Of a stretch of 33,042 nt of DNA, positions 1 through 10,467 are shown piece after piece. The notes under the pieces were generated by a model. It did not search any database and was not told where the DNA came from. It saw only the letters and a program-made list of their open reading frames with translations. The translations under genes were made by a program, and so were the position numbers. The stretch's first letter is position 1. Each line of letters opens with the position of its first letter. Source of the stretch: Nocardia carnea (GTDB taxonomy: Bacteria; Actinomycetota; Actinomycetes; Mycobacteriales; Mycobacteriaceae); NCBI RefSeq assembly GCF_029868855.1, contig NZ_JARWOV010000107.1, positions 1-33,042 on the forward strand. Direction: 5' to 3'.

Positions 1-175
1 CCCACCAGCTGACCGTCGACTCCCCGCCGCCGGGGGGGGGGGCCCCCGCGGCGCGGGGGGGGGCGGGGCGCGGGGCCGGGGGGGGGGGGGCCCCCCGCCC
101 CCCCGCCGCCCCCCCCCCCCCCCCGGGGGCGGCCCCCCCCCCCGGGGGGCGGGGAGTCGACGGTCAGCTGGTGGG
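1..175. repeat. GC-only block inside a perfect 28-bp inverted repeat (probable contig-end artefact)
   Basis: Bases 1-28 are the exact reverse complement of bases 148-175. The 119 bases between them are only G and C, with long homopolymer runs (for example about 13 G ending at 90 and about 16 C at 109-124). The right arm contains the kgd stop codon (164-166) and its last three codons, so the left arm is an inverted copy of the kgd end. A real GC-rich terminator hairpin may lie after kgd. However, the run lengths and perfect arms at the very edge of the sequence look more like a polymerase or assembly fold-back with unreliable base calls. No other gene is visible here. Confidence 0.85.
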
Positions 176-3100
176 CTCGAACGCCTCATCGATGATCTCG
201 GCCTGCTCCACCGCGTGCACCTTGCTCGAACCCGAGGACGGGGCCGACATGGCGCGGCGCGAGATACGACGCAGACGGCCCAGGCGCTGCGGCAGCAACT
301 CCGGCAGGTTCAGGCCGTAGAACGGCCAGGCACCCTGGTTCGCCGGTTCCTCCTGCACCCACGCGATATCGGTCGCGTTGGTGTAGCGCTCCAGCGCCTC
401 GTTCAACCGGAACTTCGGCATCGGGTAGAGCTGCTCCACCCGGACGATGGCGATATCGTCACGCTTACGCTTGGCCTTCGCGGCAGCCAGCTCGTAGTAG
501 AGCTTGCCGCTGGTCAGCAGGATGCGCTTCACCGCGGCACGGTCGCCGATGCCCTGTTCGTAGGTGGGCTCGTCGAACACCGAGCGGAACTTGGACTCCG
601 TGAAGTCCTTCAGATCGCTCACCACGGCCTTGTTGCGCAGCATCGACTTCGGGGTGAAGACGATCAGCGGGCGGCGGATACCGTCCAGTGCGTGCCGACG
701 CAGCAGGTGGAAGTAGTTCGCCGGGGTGGACGGCACCGCGACCGTCATCGACCCCTCCGCGCACAGCTGCAGGAAACGCTCGATCCGGCCGGAGGTGTGA
801 TCCGGGCCCTGGCCCTCGTGCCCGTGCGGCAGCAGCAGCACGACCTCGGACAGCTGACCCCATTTCGCCTCACCGGAGGAGATGAACTCGTCGATGATCG
901 ACTGCGCGCCGTTGACGAAATCGCCGAACTGCGCCTCCCACAACACCAGTGCGTCCGGGTTGCCCAGCGAATAGCCGTATTCGAAACCGACGGCGGCGAA
1001 TTCGCTCAGCGCCGAATCGTGCACCGCGAACCAGCCCGGGTTGGCGCTGTTGATGTTGTGCAGCGGGGTGTACTCGGCGGCGGTCTTGCGGTCGATGATC
1101 ACCGAATGCCGCTGGGTGAAGGTGCCGCGACGGGAATCCTGACCGGTCAACCGCACCGCGCGACCCTCGTCGATCAGCGTGCCGAAGGCGAGCAACTCGG
1201 CGAACGCCCAGTCGACCTTGCCCTCGTAGGCCATTTCGCGGCGCTTCTCCAGCACCGGCTGCACGCGCGGGTGCACGCTGAAACCGTCCGGTACGTTGAT
1301 GAACGCGTCGCCGATCCGCTGCAGCACCGATTTGTCGACCGCGGTGAGCACGGTGGACGGGATCTGCTGGGCGTCCTCCACCGATTCACTCGGCCCCGGC
1401 GGGTATTTCTCCAGCTCACGGACTTCGTTGAAGACCCGCTCCAACTGTCCCTGGTAATCGCGCAGCGCGTCCTCGGCCTCTTTCATCGAGATATCACCAC
1501 GGCCGATCAGGCTTTCGGTGTAGCTCTTGCGGACACTGCGCTTGGTGTCGATGACGTCGTACATGTACGGCTGGGTCATCGACGGGTCGTCGCCCTCGTT
1601 GTGGCCGCGGCGGCGGTAGCAGATGAGGTCGATGACCACGTCCTTGCGGAACTTCTGCCGGAAATCTACCGCCAGGCGGGCCACCCAGTCGCAGGCTTCG
1701 GGATCGTCGCCGTTGACGTGGAAGATGGGGGCGCCGATGAACTTGGCGATATCGGTGGAGTACTCGGTGGAACGGCTGTTCTCCGGTGCGGTGGTGAAGC
1801 CGATCTGGTTGTTCACCACGATATGGATGGTGCCGCCCACGCGGTAACCGCGCAGACCCGACAGGTTCAGGGTTTCGGCGACCACGCCCTGACCGGCGAA
1901 CGCGGCATCACCGTGCAGCATCAGCGGCACGACCGAGAACCCTTCTTCGCCGTCGCCCTTGTCCAGCAGATCCTGCTTGGCGCGCACCAGACCCTCGAGT
2001 ACCGGGTCGACCGCTTCCAGATGCGACGGGTTGGCGGTCAGCGAGACCTCGATCTCGTTGTCGCCGAACATCTGCAGGTAGGTGCCGCGGGCGCCGAGGT
2101 GGTACTTCACATCGCCCGAGCCGTGCGTGGCGGCCGGGTTCATATTGCCCTCGAACTCGGTGAAGATCTTCGAGTAGGGCTTGCCGACGATATTGGCCAG
2201 CACATTGAGCCGGCCGCGGTGCGGCATACCGATGACGACCTCGTCGAGCGAATGCTCGGCGCACTGGTCGATCACCGCGTCCATCATCGGGATAACCGAT
2301 TCGGCGCCTTCGAGGGAGAACCGTTTCTGGCCGACGTACTTGGTCTGCAGGAAGGTTTCGAACGCCTCGGCCGCGTTGAGCCGGTTCAGGATGTACTTCT
2401 GCTGGGCGACGGTCGGTTTCACATGCTTCTGCTCGACCCGGTCCTGGATCCACTTCAGCTGTTCGGGTTCCAGGATGTGGGTGTATTCCACACCCACATG
2501 CCGGCAGTATGCCTCGCGCAGTACCGACAGCACATCGCGCAGCTTCATGCGCTCCTGGCCGTGGAAACCACCGACGTTGAACTCGCGGTCGAGGTCCCAC
2601 AGGGTCAGGCCGTGCTGGATGACGTCCAGGTCGGGATGGCTGCGGAACTTCTCCTTGACCAGGCGTAGCGGATCGGTATCGGCCATGAGGTGCCCGCGGT
2701 TGCGGTAGGCCGCGATCATCTCCAGGACGCGGGTGCTCTTGTCGACCCCGCGCTCCTGAATATCCTTGCGCCAGCGGATCGGCTCGTACGGCACACCCAG
2801 GCCGTGGAAGATCTCGTCGTAGAACTCGTCGGCGATGAGCAGCTTGTGGATGGTGCGCAGGAAATCACCGGATTCCGCGCCCTGGATGATGCGGTGATCG
2901 TAGGTCGAGGTCAGCGTCATGAGCTTGCCGATGCCGACCTCGGCGATCCGTTCGTCGCTCATACCCTGGAACTCGGCCGGGTACTCCATGGCACCCGCGC
3001 CGATGATCGCGCCCTGGCCCTGCATCAGCCGCGGTACGGAATGCACGGTGCCGATGGTGCCCGGGTTGGTCAGCGAGATGGTGACCCCGCTGAAATCCTC

Positions 3101-3937
3101 GGCGGTGAGTTTGCCGTCGCGGGCCCGGCGGACGATGTCCTCGTAGGCGGTGTGGAACTGGGCGAAGTTCATCTCTTCGCAGCCCTTGATGGCCGCGACC
3201 ACGAGGGAACGGCTGCCGTCCTTACCGGGCAGGTCGATGGCCAGACCCAGGTTGGTGTGGGCGGGGGTCACCGCGTTCGGCTTCCCGTCGACCTCGGCGA
3301 AATGCCGGTTCATGTTCGGGAAGGCCTTCACGGCCTGCACGATCGCGTAACCGAGCAGGTGGGTGAACGAAATCTTCCCGCCGCGGGTACGGGCGAGGTG
3401 ATTGTTGATGACGATCCGGTTGTCGATCATCAGCTTGGCCGGTACGGCCCGCACACTGGTGGCGGTGGGGATGGCCAGCGACGCCGACATGTTCTTGGCG
3501 ACCGCGGCGGCGGCCCCGCGCAGTACCTTCTTCTCCTCGGCGGCCGAGGGTTTCGGCGCGCCGGAAGTGGGGGCGGCGTTGGAGGTCGGCGCCGGGGTGG
3601 TCTTCGGCGCGCGCTGCTGCTGCGCGGTCGCGGAGGTTTTCGCGGCGGCGGTGGCGGGCGCGGCCGGTTTGGCCGCACCGGCCGGGGCGCCGGGGGCGAC
3701 GGCGCGGGTCTGTACAGAGGCCGCTTCGGCCGGGACCGGGGCCGAATTCACCGCACGGGCCGCCGGTGCCGGGGCGGACTGGGTGGTGTTGCCGGAATCA
3801 CCGGAGGTCTCGGGGGTGTAGTCGGCGAGGAACTCGTGCCAGCTGGCGTCGACCGAGGATGGATCCTGTTTGAACTTCTGATACATCTCGTCGACCAGCC
3901 ACTGGTTCTGACCGAACTGGGATTTTGAGCTGCTCAC
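164..3937 (-). CDS. kgd: Multifunctional 2-oxoglutarate decarboxylase/dehydrogenase E1 with fused succinyltransferase domain (Kgd)
   Basis: This enzyme decarboxylates 2-oxoglutarate with thiamine diphosphate and passes the succinyl group on in the TCA cycle. In actinobacteria the E1 and an E2-type acyltransferase are one cytosolic chain. Residues 1-45 are the short E1 N-terminal helix ([12 protein letters not shown]). About 45-145 is an Ala/Pro linker. About 150-370 is the acyltransferase domain ending in [15 protein letters not shown], with the catalytic His near 348. The rest is E1: HRGRLN near 573, the thiamine-diphosphate motif GDAAFAGQG near 676, VNNQIGFTT near 708, then the pyrimidine-binding and C-terminal domains. 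The 1,257 residues match the family. I chose the GTG at 3937 ([10 protein letters not shown]) because the homologous region begins there; an ATG at 3955 adds six residues and the frame stays open to 4066. There is no lipoyl domain, as expected for this class. In relatives the FHA protein GarA regulates it; no garA is seen here. Confidence 0.97.
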   Translation of the reverse strand: MSSSKSQFGQNQWLVDEMYQKFKQDPSSVDASWHEFLADYTPETSGDSGNTTQSAPAPAARAVNSAPVPAEAASVQTRAVAPGAPAGAAKPAAPATAAAKTSATAQQQRAPKTTPAPTSNAAPTSGAPKPSAAEEKKVLRGAAAAVAKNMSASLAIPTATSVRAVPAKLMIDNRIVINNHLARTRGGKISFTHLLGYAIVQAVKAFPNMNRHFAEVDGKPNAVTPAHTNLGLAIDLPGKDGSRSLVVAAIKGCEEMNFAQFHTAYEDIVRRARDGKLTAEDFSGVTISLTNPGTIGTVHSVPRLMQGQGAIIGAGAMEYPAEFQGMSDERIAEVGIGKLMTLTSTYDHRIIQGAESGDFLRTIHKLLIADEFYDEIFHGLGVPYEPIRWRKDIQERGVDKSTRVLEMIAAYRNRGHLMADTDPLRLVKEKFRSHPDLDVIQHGLTLWDLDREFNVGGFHGQERMKLRDVLSVLREAYCRHVGVEYTHILEPEQLKWIQDRVEQKHVKPTVAQQKYILNRLNAAEAFETFLQTKYVGQKRFSLEGAESVIPMMDAVIDQCAEHSLDEVVIGMPHRGRLNVLANIVGKPYSKIFTEFEGNMNPAATHGSGDVKYHLGARGTYLQMFGDNEIEVSLTANPSHLEAVDPVLEGLVRAKQDLLDKGDGEEGFSVVPLMLHGDAAFAGQGVVAETLNLSGLRGYRVGGTIHIVVNNQIGFTTAPENSRSTEYSTDIAKFIGAPIFHVNGDDPEACDWVARLAVDFRQKFRKDVVIDLICYRRRGHNEGDDPSMTQPYMYDVIDTKRSVRKSYTESLIGRGDISMKEAEDALRDYQGQLERVFNEVRELEKYPPGPSESVEDAQQIPSTVLTAVDKSVLQRIGDAFINVPDGFSVHPRVQPVLEKRREMAYEGKVDWAFAELLAFGTLIDEGRAVRLTGQDSRRGTFTQRHSVIIDRKTAAEYTPLHNINSANPGWFAVHDSALSEFAAVGFEYGYSLGNPDALVLWEAQFGDFVNGAQSIIDEFISSGEAKWGQLSEVVLLLPHGHEGQGPDHTSGRIERFLQLCAEGSMTVAVPSTPANYFHLLRRHALDGIRRPLIVFTPKSMLRNKAVVSDLKDFTESKFRSVFDEPTYEQGIGDRAAVKRILLTSGKLYYELAAAKAKRKRDDIAIVRVEQLYPMPKFRLNEALERYTNATDIAWVQEEPANQGAWPFYGLNLPELLPQRLGRLRRISRRAMSAPSSGSSKVHAVEQAEIIDEAFEPTS

Positions 3938-4062
3938 AGCAGGTGTTCGCCTCATTTCGTTCTTCGCGCTGCGACGTTTGTGACGTGCCCGGCACCGGGG
4001 ATCGGTGGATGGGTACCGATACGCCCTCTGACGAGGATAGGCCCCTGTGCCCATCGGCCACG

Positions 4063-7000
4063 TCACCGACCACCGGTCTGCCCCGACCTCATAGTTGACG
4101 ACTTGTGTCCTATCGAGAATATTCCTTCCGCGTTACCCGCGGCTGTCCACAGGCGGGCATACTCCCCGCCGGCGGCCAACAGCTCGGCGTGCGTCCCGAG
4201 TTCCACGATCCGGCCGTGCGCGACCACGGCGATACGATCGGCGCGCGCGGCCGTCGCCAAGCGGTGCGCGACGACCACCGTGGTCCGGTTGCGGGCCAAT
4301 GAACCGGTCGCTGCCAGCACTTTCTCTTCCGTATCGGGGTCGAGGGTGGCAGTCGCCTCGTCGAGGAGCAGTACATCGGGGTCGACGAGCTGGGCACGCG
4401 CCAGCGCGATGAGCTGACGCTGACCGGCGGACAGGCCGCGGCCGCGTTCCCCGACCGCCCGGTGCATTCCGCCGGGCAGGCCGGCGATCATCTCCGCCGC
4501 GCCCACCGCCCGGGCGGCCGCAGCGATCTCGGTTTCGGTCGCGGTCGGTTTCCCGAATGCAATGTTGCTCGCGATATCGCCGGTGAACAGGTGAGCTTCT
4601 TGCGGGACCATGCCGAGCCGGGAGCGGTACCGATCCAGCCGGTAATCGCGGATGTCCACCCCGTCGGCCCGGACGACGCCGGAATCGGTTTCGGCGAGGT
4701 CGTAGAGCCGGGCCAGCAGTTTGACGATGGTGGATTTTCCGGCGCCGGTAGCGCCGACCAAGGCCAGCGAGCGACCCGGAGCCACGGCCAGCGATACCTC
4801 GTCGAGTGCGGGACGCTCGGTGCTCGGATAGCGGAACCGGACGGCATCGAGTTCCAGGTCTCCGCGCAGCCCGGTGGTGAGCGGGTCGGCCCCGGGCGGG
4901 TCCGCCCGGATCGACGACGGCGTGCGCAACAGTTCACCGATCCGCCGCAGGCCGACCCGTGCCTGCTGGTAACCGTCGAACACCTGCGACAACTGCTGCA
5001 CCGGACCGAACAGCAGCTCCAGGTACAGCACGAACGCGATCAGGGTGCCGGCGCTGGTTTCCCCGGCGGCCACCGCATGCGCTCCGGTGAGTACCACCAG
5101 GGCCAGCGCCAGATCCGTCCACGACGCCATGAACGCGAAGTACAGCGCGATGGCCCGCTGGGCCCGCATCCGGCTGCGGCGGTAGCCGGAGGAGTATTCG
5201 GCGAATCGGTGCGCCGAACGCCGTTCGTGCCGGTAGGCCTGGACGGCGCGCAGACCGGCGACGTTCTCCTGGAAATCCGCGTTCACCGTCGACACCCGTT
5301 CCCGGGAGATGCTGTAGGCCACCGAGGCGACCCTGCGGAAGATCACCGTGGCGATGATCAGCGGTGGGAGTACGCCCAGCAGCACCACGAGGGCGAGCTG
5401 CGTATCGATCACCAGGAGGGCGAGCGCGATCCCCGCCAGCGAGAGCGCGCTCACCAAGGCGGTCGACACACCGGTCTGCAGGAAGGTGGACAGCGCATCG
5501 ACATCGGTGGTCATCCGCGTCATGATCCGGCCGGACAGCTCCCGCTCGTAGTAGTCCAGCCCCAGCCGTTGCAGATGGGCGTAACTGCGGATCCGGAGCC
5601 CGTAGAGGACGCGTTCGCCGGTGCGGGAGGTGAGCAGTGTGGTCGCGGCGGCCACCACCCATCCGGCCAGGACCAGTCCCGCACCCAGGAGTGCGGTGAC
5701 GGCGAGTGCGCCCGGGTCGGATCCGGCGACTCCGGTATCGATGGCGTGACGCACCAGCGGCGGGAAACCGATTCCGATGAGAGCGTCCAGGGCGAGCAGC
5801 AGAACCGAGAACAGGACCAGGAGACGCACCGGGCGCAGCAGCCGGGCCAGCCGGAAACCGGGATCGGGTTCGCGCAGCCGGGCGGGATCCAGCCGGGGTT
5901 TCTCGGCTGCCGCGGGCAGGCGGGCGATCTCACGGCGCAGCTCGGGTGTTTCGCTGAGATTCGCCGCGGCGGCCATCCGGTCACCCGCCTGCGCGACCGG
6001 CAGGCGTTCGGCCACGACGGGACCGCTCACCACGGCCGTCGCCGGCTCCGGCAGTCGGATCACCCGGTCGGCATGGGTCAGGGTGGATTCGCGATGGGCG
6101 AGGATGATCGTGGTCCGCGACCCCTGGTCGGGCAGGGCGCCGAAAATGGCCGCCTCGGTCACCGCGTCCACCGCCGAGGTGGCGTCGTCGAGGACGAGAA
6201 TCCGCGGCCGGGCCAGCAGCGCCCGGGCCAGCGCGATACGTTGCCGCTGACCGCCGGAGAGCGTGAGTCCGCGTTCCCCGACCACCGTGTCGTAGCCGTC
6301 GGGCAGTGCTTCGATGAAATCGTCGGCGGCGGCCTGGCGGGCGGCCTCCCGGATCTCGGCGTCGGTGGCGTCCGGCCGGCCCAGCGCGATATTGGCGGCG
6401 ACGCTGGAGCTGAAAAGGAACGGGTCGTCGAAGACCACGCCGACGGCCGCGCGTAACTGCGCCGCGGCGACATCGGCGATATCGACGGGCTCCGTGGCGT
6501 CCGCGCCGAGGAGCCGGATCCGGCCGGCATCGGGGGCATAGAACCTGGGCAGCAGCAGTGACAGGGTGGTCTTCCCGGACCCCGCCGGACCGATCACCGC
6601 GACGGTTTCACCGGGGCGTACCCGCAGATCGAGATCACGCAGAATCGGTTCCCCCGGCTCGAAACCGAAGGTCACCGACTCGAGTTCGATTCCCAGTGGG
6701 CCGTCGGGAACCGGCACCGGCCGTGGCGGGTCCGCCACCGCGGGACCCGCGTCGATCACCTGGTACACGCGCTCGGCCGCGGCGCGGGTGAGCTGGGCCA
6801 GGATGATCACCGACGCCATCGTGCGTGCGGTGGTGGTCATCGTCGTGACGTAGGCGCTGAATGCGAGGAACGTTCCGAGGCCGATGCTGCCCTGCAGCGC
6901 CAGCCAGCCACCGAGCGCGATCACCACCACCAGACCCGCCTGCGGTATCGCGGCCAGTGTGGGTGAGAAGCGGGCGTTGATACCGGCGGCGCGCATCCGT

Positions 7001-7695
7001 TCGGCGAACAACCGGCGCCCGTGCCCCTCCAGGACGTCGACCATGCGCGCTTCCTGGCCGAACCCCTTGACCACCCGCACCCCGGTGACGGTCTCCTCCA
7101 CATGCTGGGCCAGCTCCGCTGCCCGCTGCTGCGCGGACCAGGTCGCGGCGTGCAACCGGGGTCGCATCCGATAGACCACGGCGATCACGAGCGGCACCAT
7201 CAGCAACGCCGCGCCGGCCAGCGGCGGAGACAGCCACAGCATCACCCCGGCCGCGAGTACGAACTGCAGCAGCGACATCCCCGACAGCGGTGCCATCGCC
7301 AAGAGCGATTGCACCAGCTGCAGGTCGGTGATGGAGCGGGAGACCACCTGGCCGGTGCGCAGGGCGTCCTGGCCCGCGCCGTCGAGCCGCTGCAGCGAGC
7401 CGAGCAGTTGCAAGCGCAGACCGTGCTGGACGTCGAGAGACAATTTTCCGGCGAGCATCCGCCGCCCGAACGAAGCAACGAACCGGCCGGCCGCGAGCAG
7501 CGCCAGCAGCCCGGCGACGATACCGATGACCCGGGTTGCGCCGGTTGTCGCCGAATCCACGGCCCACTTGGTGAGCAGCGGTGCCACGATCTCGGCCGCC
7601 GCTCCGGCCACCAGCGCCAGCGCGATACCGGCCAGTGTGCCGCGGTAGTGCCGGCACTCCGACCACAGCCGGCGGATCCACCCCGGTTCGCTCAT
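4063..7695 (-). CDS. Fused two-half ABC exporter (TMD-NBD-TMD-NBD), multidrug-type
   Basis: This 1,210-residue inner-membrane exporter carries two complete half-transporters in one chain, similar in layout to mycobacterial Rv0194. Half 1: membrane domain about 20-320, Walker [10 protein letters not shown] at 369-377, LSGGQ at 479, Walker B LVLDD near 503, switch His in ILAHRE. Half 2: membrane domain about 620-910, Walker [10 protein letters not shown] at 981-989, LSAGQ at 1088, Walker B LLLDE with catalytic Glu near 1113, switch His in VVAHRL. Half 1 has Asp instead of the catalytic Glu and Asp at the Q-loop (VVFDD). Half 2 has LSAGQ instead of LSGGQ. These changes fall in the same composite ATP site, as in asymmetric exporters. 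The ATG at 7695 follows GGGAGGGGCGG, so it is preferred over a start 12 codons upstream. It lies 92 bp after the permease gene and 125 bp before kgd. The substrate cannot be told. Confidence 0.94.
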   Translation of the reverse strand: MSEPGWIRRLWSECRHYRGTLAGIALALVAGAAAEIVAPLLTKWAVDSATTGATRVIGIVAGLLALLAAGRFVASFGRRMLAGKLSLDVQHGLRLQLLGSLQRLDGAGQDALRTGQVVSRSITDLQLVQSLLAMAPLSGMSLLQFVLAAGVMLWLSPPLAGAALLMVPLVIAVVYRMRPRLHAATWSAQQRAAELAQHVEETVTGVRVVKGFGQEARMVDVLEGHGRRLFAERMRAAGINARFSPTLAAIPQAGLVVVIALGGWLALQGSIGLGTFLAFSAYVTTMTTTARTMASVIILAQLTRAAAERVYQVIDAGPAVADPPRPVPVPDGPLGIELESVTFGFEPGEPILRDLDLRVRPGETVAVIGPAGSGKTTLSLLLPRFYAPDAGRIRLLGADATEPVDIADVAAAQLRAAVGVVFDDPFLFSSSVAANIALGRPDATDAEIREAARQAAADDFIEALPDGYDTVVGERGLTLSGGQRQRIALARALLARPRILVLDDATSAVDAVTEAAIFGALPDQGSRTTIILAHRESTLTHADRVIRLPEPATAVVSGPVVAERLPVAQAGDRMAAAANLSETPELRREIARLPAAAEKPRLDPARLREPDPGFRLARLLRPVRLLVLFSVLLLALDALIGIGFPPLVRHAIDTGVAGSDPGALAVTALLGAGLVLAGWVVAAATTLLTSRTGERVLYGLRIRSYAHLQRLGLDYYERELSGRIMTRMTTDVDALSTFLQTGVSTALVSALSLAGIALALLVIDTQLALVVLLGVLPPLIIATVIFRRVASVAYSISRERVSTVNADFQENVAGLRAVQAYRHERRSAHRFAEYSSGYRRSRMRAQRAIALYFAFMASWTDLALALVVLTGAHAVAAGETSAGTLIAFVLYLELLFGPVQQLSQVFDGYQQARVGLRRIGELLRTPSSIRADPPGADPLTTGLRGDLELDAVRFRYPSTERPALDEVSLAVAPGRSLALVGATGAGKSTIVKLLARLYDLAETDSGVVRADGVDIRDYRLDRYRSRLGMVPQEAHLFTGDIASNIAFGKPTATETEIAAAARAVGAAEMIAGLPGGMHRAVGERGRGLSAGQRQLIALARAQLVDPDVLLLDEATATLDPDTEEKVLAATGSLARNRTTVVVAHRLATAARADRIAVVAHGRIVELGTHAELLAAGGEYARLWTAAGNAEGIFSIGHKSSTMRSGQTGGR

Positions 7696-7787
7696 CCGCC
7701 CCTCCCGTATACCCCCGCTTTCACCTGCCATCGACCATAACGACGCCTACCGACAGGGTCTTGTTCCCGGGAGCGCGGCCGGCCGGT

Positions 7788-8570
7788 TCAGAGCTCCGCG
7801 CGCCGCAGCGACCACCAGCTCCAGGCGCCGATACCGACGGTCCACAGCAGTAGCACGACGATCGCCGCGGGTGCCGGGGCCAGGAGATCGGCGTCGGTGA
7901 AGGATCCCGAGAAGAGGGTGCTCAGGGTGGCGGATCCGGGTAGCAGTGTCACGACGCCCGGGATGCCGATGCCCGCGGTGACCACACACAGCAGAGGTTC
8001 GACGAGCAACAACCACCCGAGGACGGCGCCGACCGCCAGCAGCGGCGTTCGTACCAGCAATCCGATCCCGGTGCCGATCAGCGCCCAGCAGACGGCGGCG
8101 ATCAGGCCACCACCGAGTACCGCGAACAGTGAGCCGGTGAACTCGAATTTGTCCCGGCCGAACAACAGCAGGCAGAGCAGGGCTGCGATCTCCACCGCCA
8201 GCGCGGCCGCGAGCGCGGCGAGACCGGTGACCAGGAATTTCGCGCCGGCCAGCTTATCGCGGTCCACGGTGAACAGGGCAGTGATCATGAGGGTGTCGTG
8301 CTGATGTTCGCCCGCCGCGCCCGCGGCGCCGAATGCCGCGGAACCGAGGACGACGGCGAACAGTGCCAGATAGAGCCCGATGGTCGCCGCGCCCGTCACC
8401 GGCTCACCTTCCGGGTCCCGCGGGCCGGCCAGGATGGCACTCGTGGCGGGCGCCGCGATCGCTACGGCCATCGCCAGCCCGGCGAGGACCCGGGTGTAGC
8501 GCAGCGTGACGGCCTTGCGGTATTCGGAGAGGACCGGCGGAATCAGTTCCGCGGGTACGACGTCGATCAT
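7788..8570 (-). CDS. ABC-2 type transporter permease
   Basis: This is a 260-residue integral membrane protein with about six hydrophobic helices, roughly at 28-48, 62-84, 105-130, 140-165, 168-200 and 232-255. The motif GEHQHDTLMITALFTVDRDKLAGAK is read in pieces: a cytoplasmic stretch after helix 2 (GEHQHDTL) followed by a basic segment before helix 3, as in ABC-2 permeases where a turn contacts the ATPase. The start ATG overlaps the stop of the upstream ATPase gene (ATGA, 8567-8570), so the two are translationally coupled. The pair most likely forms a small exporter, for a drug, lipid or peptide, but the substrate is unknown. Confidence 0.85.
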   Translation of the reverse strand: MIDVVPAELIPPVLSEYRKAVTLRYTRVLAGLAMAVAIAAPATSAILAGPRDPEGEPVTGAATIGLYLALFAVVLGSAAFGAAGAAGEHQHDTLMITALFTVDRDKLAGAKFLVTGLAALAAALAVEIAALLCLLLFGRDKFEFTGSLFAVLGGGLIAAVCWALIGTGIGLLVRTPLLAVGAVLGWLLLVEPLLCVVTAGIGIPGVVTLLPGSATLSTLFSGSFTDADLLAPAPAAIVVLLLWTVGIGAWSWWSLRRAEL

Positions 8571-9502
8571 CGGGAAACCCCGTACGGCAGAGAGGTGGAC
8601 GGCGGCATACCCGGCCGGGCCGCGGCGGCATGGGTCAGTGAGGCCAGAACGCGGTCGGGATGGATCCGGTCGGCCATGATCCCGTGCAGCCGGACCTCGG
8701 CGGCCCGGGCGGCCTCGACGATATCGCCCTCCGTCGCGCCGGCCACGGCGAGTTGATCGTCCGGCCGGATCACCGCATCGGTGAAGCCGCGCGCGGCCAG
8801 TGCTGTCGCGATCGCGATCGATGAGGAGGACGCGACCACCAGCCGATCGGGATTGCGCCGCCGCAACCGTGCCGGGCTGCCCTGGTAGGCGACCGTCGCG
8901 GTGGCACCGAGCACCACCAGGTGGTCGGCGACCGGCAGCGCCGTGACCAGGCTCTGCGCGGTGAACAACACCGTCCCACCGCGGCGGGTGTGCTGCCGCA
9001 GGAAGCCCTGCAACCAGGAGATCTCGGTGAGCTGCATACCGGCGGTGGGGTCGTCGAGGATCAGCAGCGGCGGATCGCCGAGCAGCGCGGTCGCCAGGGC
9101 GGCGCGGGCTTCTTCACCGGACGTCAGTTCATCGGGGACCGTACGGGCGCGCTCGGTGAGTCCGGTGGTCTCCAACACGGCGGGTATCCGGCGGTCCGGG
9201 TGCCCGCCGGCGGCGGCGTACACCCGCAGATGGTCGCGAACGGTGCGCCGTGGATGCAGCCCGCGGGGCGCGAGGACGGCGCCCACCGCAGAACTACCGC
9301 GCCCGCCGTCCAGGGTCACCGACCCCGTGGTGGGCGGAAGCAGCCCGAGCAGGGCCGCGACGATCGTCGATTTCCCCGAGCCCGGGGGACCCACCAGCGC
9401 GGCACAGGTGCCCGATGCGATATCGAAGGACACATCCTGTGCGCCGATCGCGAAATCCGGGAAACGTTTGGTCAGCCCCCGGACTGTGATCGCGGGCCTC
9501 AT
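8567..9502 (-). CDS. ABC transporter ATP-binding protein, divergent catalytic motifs
   Basis: This 311-residue cytosolic ATPase subunit partners the adjacent permease. Walker A is intact (GPPGSGKST at 38-46) and the signature is recognisable but altered (LTSGE at 126-130). Walker B reads LLILDD, with Asp151 where the catalytic Glu is normal. The D-loop reads GMQL rather than the usual GLDP, the Q-loop region (VLAPRG near 77-81) has no Gln, and the switch-His position is Gln183 (LFTAQSL). ATP binding is plausible, but hydrolysis by the usual mechanism is doubtful unless the partner site compensates. Both ends overlap neighbouring genes by four bases (9499-9502 and 8567-8570), so a single transcript is likely. 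About 90 residues after the signature-helix half form a C-terminal extension I do not recognise. Confidence 0.88.
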   Translation of the reverse strand: MRPAITVRGLTKRFPDFAIGAQDVSFDIASGTCAALVGPPGSGKSTIVAALLGLLPPTTGSVTLDGGRGSSAVGAVLAPRGLHPRRTVRDHLRVYAAAGGHPDRRIPAVLETTGLTERARTVPDELTSGEEARAALATALLGDPPLLILDDPTAGMQLTEISWLQGFLRQHTRRGGTVLFTAQSLVTALPVADHLVVLGATATVAYQGSPARLRRRNPDRLVVASSSSIAIATALAARGFTDAVIRPDDQLAVAGATEGDIVEAARAAEVRLHGIMADRIHPDRVLASLTHAAAARPGMPPSTSLPYGVSR

Positions 9503-10338
9503 CGGGGATCGGCCGGCGGTTGCCGGGGCTCGGTCGGCAGTGGTGCGGGTGCTTCCGGCGGCTGCCGATGCCCGTCCTGTTCCGGTGCGACGGGCGATCC
9601 CGTGGCCGGCGGCAGCAGCGAATCCTGCTGCGCCGCCTTGTCCGGCTGCTCGGCGGCGGGCATGAGCTGGGCGTCGATCACCATCTCGTCGGGGAAATAA
9701 CGCGGCGCCGGACCGAAAGCCTTGCGGGCGTTGTTGATTGTGGACTTGCCGAGGGCCCGGTTGCCGAAACCGCCGATGACGGCGCCGATCCCGGCGGGCA
9801 CCACCTTCCCGGCCATCAGCGCGGCGCGTTTCGTGAGGAACCGCACGATGAACCGTTTGAGCAGCGAATCGTTCATACCGGATAGACCGGGAATCTTGTT
9901 CGCGAACACGGTGCCCCAGTTCTTGGCCGAGGAGCCGACGCTTTTCTGCACGATCTCCATACCGCTGTCACCCAGAACGACGGCCAGCACCATGGCGCGG
10001 CGCTGCGGCGCGTCCTCGGGCCGCACTCCGTGCACGGCGGCCACCGCGAGCGTGAACAGCGCCGAGGCCTCCATGAAGAAGGTGGTCTCGGCGCTCACCG
10101 CGGCGAGCGCGGCGATCGTACCGACCCCCGGAACCGCGGCCGAGGCACCGACCGCGCTACCACTGCCCGTCACCGCCAGCAGATACTGGCGTTCCAGGCG
10201 TTCGACGATCTGGGCGGGTGTTTCGTCCGGATGGGCCCGCCGCAGTCGCGCAACGTACTTGGCGACGGCGGGTGCTTGTAGCCGGGAACCGTGGTCGAGC
10301 GCCTCGATCACGGCTTTTTCCACTGCCCCGTTACGCAC
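9499..10338 (-). CDS. Uncharacterised helical protein, possibly EcsC-like, first gene of the ABC unit
   Basis: I do not recognise this 279-residue protein with certainty. A hydrophobic, Gly/Ala-rich segment lies at about 55-85 (AVPGVGTIAALAAV), and another near 195-205 (VPAGIGAVIGGFG). The central pattern ETTFFMEASALFTLAVAA followed by HGVRPEDAPQRR and a helical stretch resembles the EcsC family, which is linked to ABC exporters in other bacteria; this is a weak visual match. The last 45 residues are Pro/Gln-rich and probably disordered. The GTG start at 10338 is supported by AGGAGG eight bases upstream. The stop overlaps the ATPase start by four bases, so it is probably an accessory factor of the transporter. 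Confidence 0.75.
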   Translation of the reverse strand: MRNGAVEKAVIEALDHGSRLQAPAVAKYVARLRRAHPDETPAQIVERLERQYLLAVTGSGSAVGASAAVPGVGTIAALAAVSAETTFFMEASALFTLAVAAVHGVRPEDAPQRRAMVLAVVLGDSGMEIVQKSVGSSAKNWGTVFANKIPGLSGMNDSLLKRFIVRFLTKRAALMAGKVVPAGIGAVIGGFGNRALGKSTINNARKAFGPAPRYFPDEMVIDAQLMPAAEQPDKAAQQDSLLPPATGSPVAPEQDGHRQPPEAPAPLPTEPRQPPADPR

Positions 10339-10467
10339 GGCGTCATCCTCCTTTGCGGGCCCTGTGCACTGTATGACACCGGGCCGACGTTCGTCCGTTC
10401 CGACAACGGATTACCCGACTCCCGGGTTCCGATGCGCACCCGGGGCCGGTGGCCGTCTGCTGGGGAG

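Noticed and set aside
215..2668. 817-codon plus-strand frame opposite kgd
   Set aside because: It lies fully antisense to a clearly recognised enzyme, has Arg/His/Gly/Val-rich composition typical of GC-driven shadow frames, and shows no ribosome binding site or domain.
4462..6456. 664-codon plus-strand frame opposite the fused ABC exporter
   Set aside because: It is antisense to a gene with all ABC motifs; the product is Gly/Arg/Gln-rich with no domain, as expected from GC codon bias.
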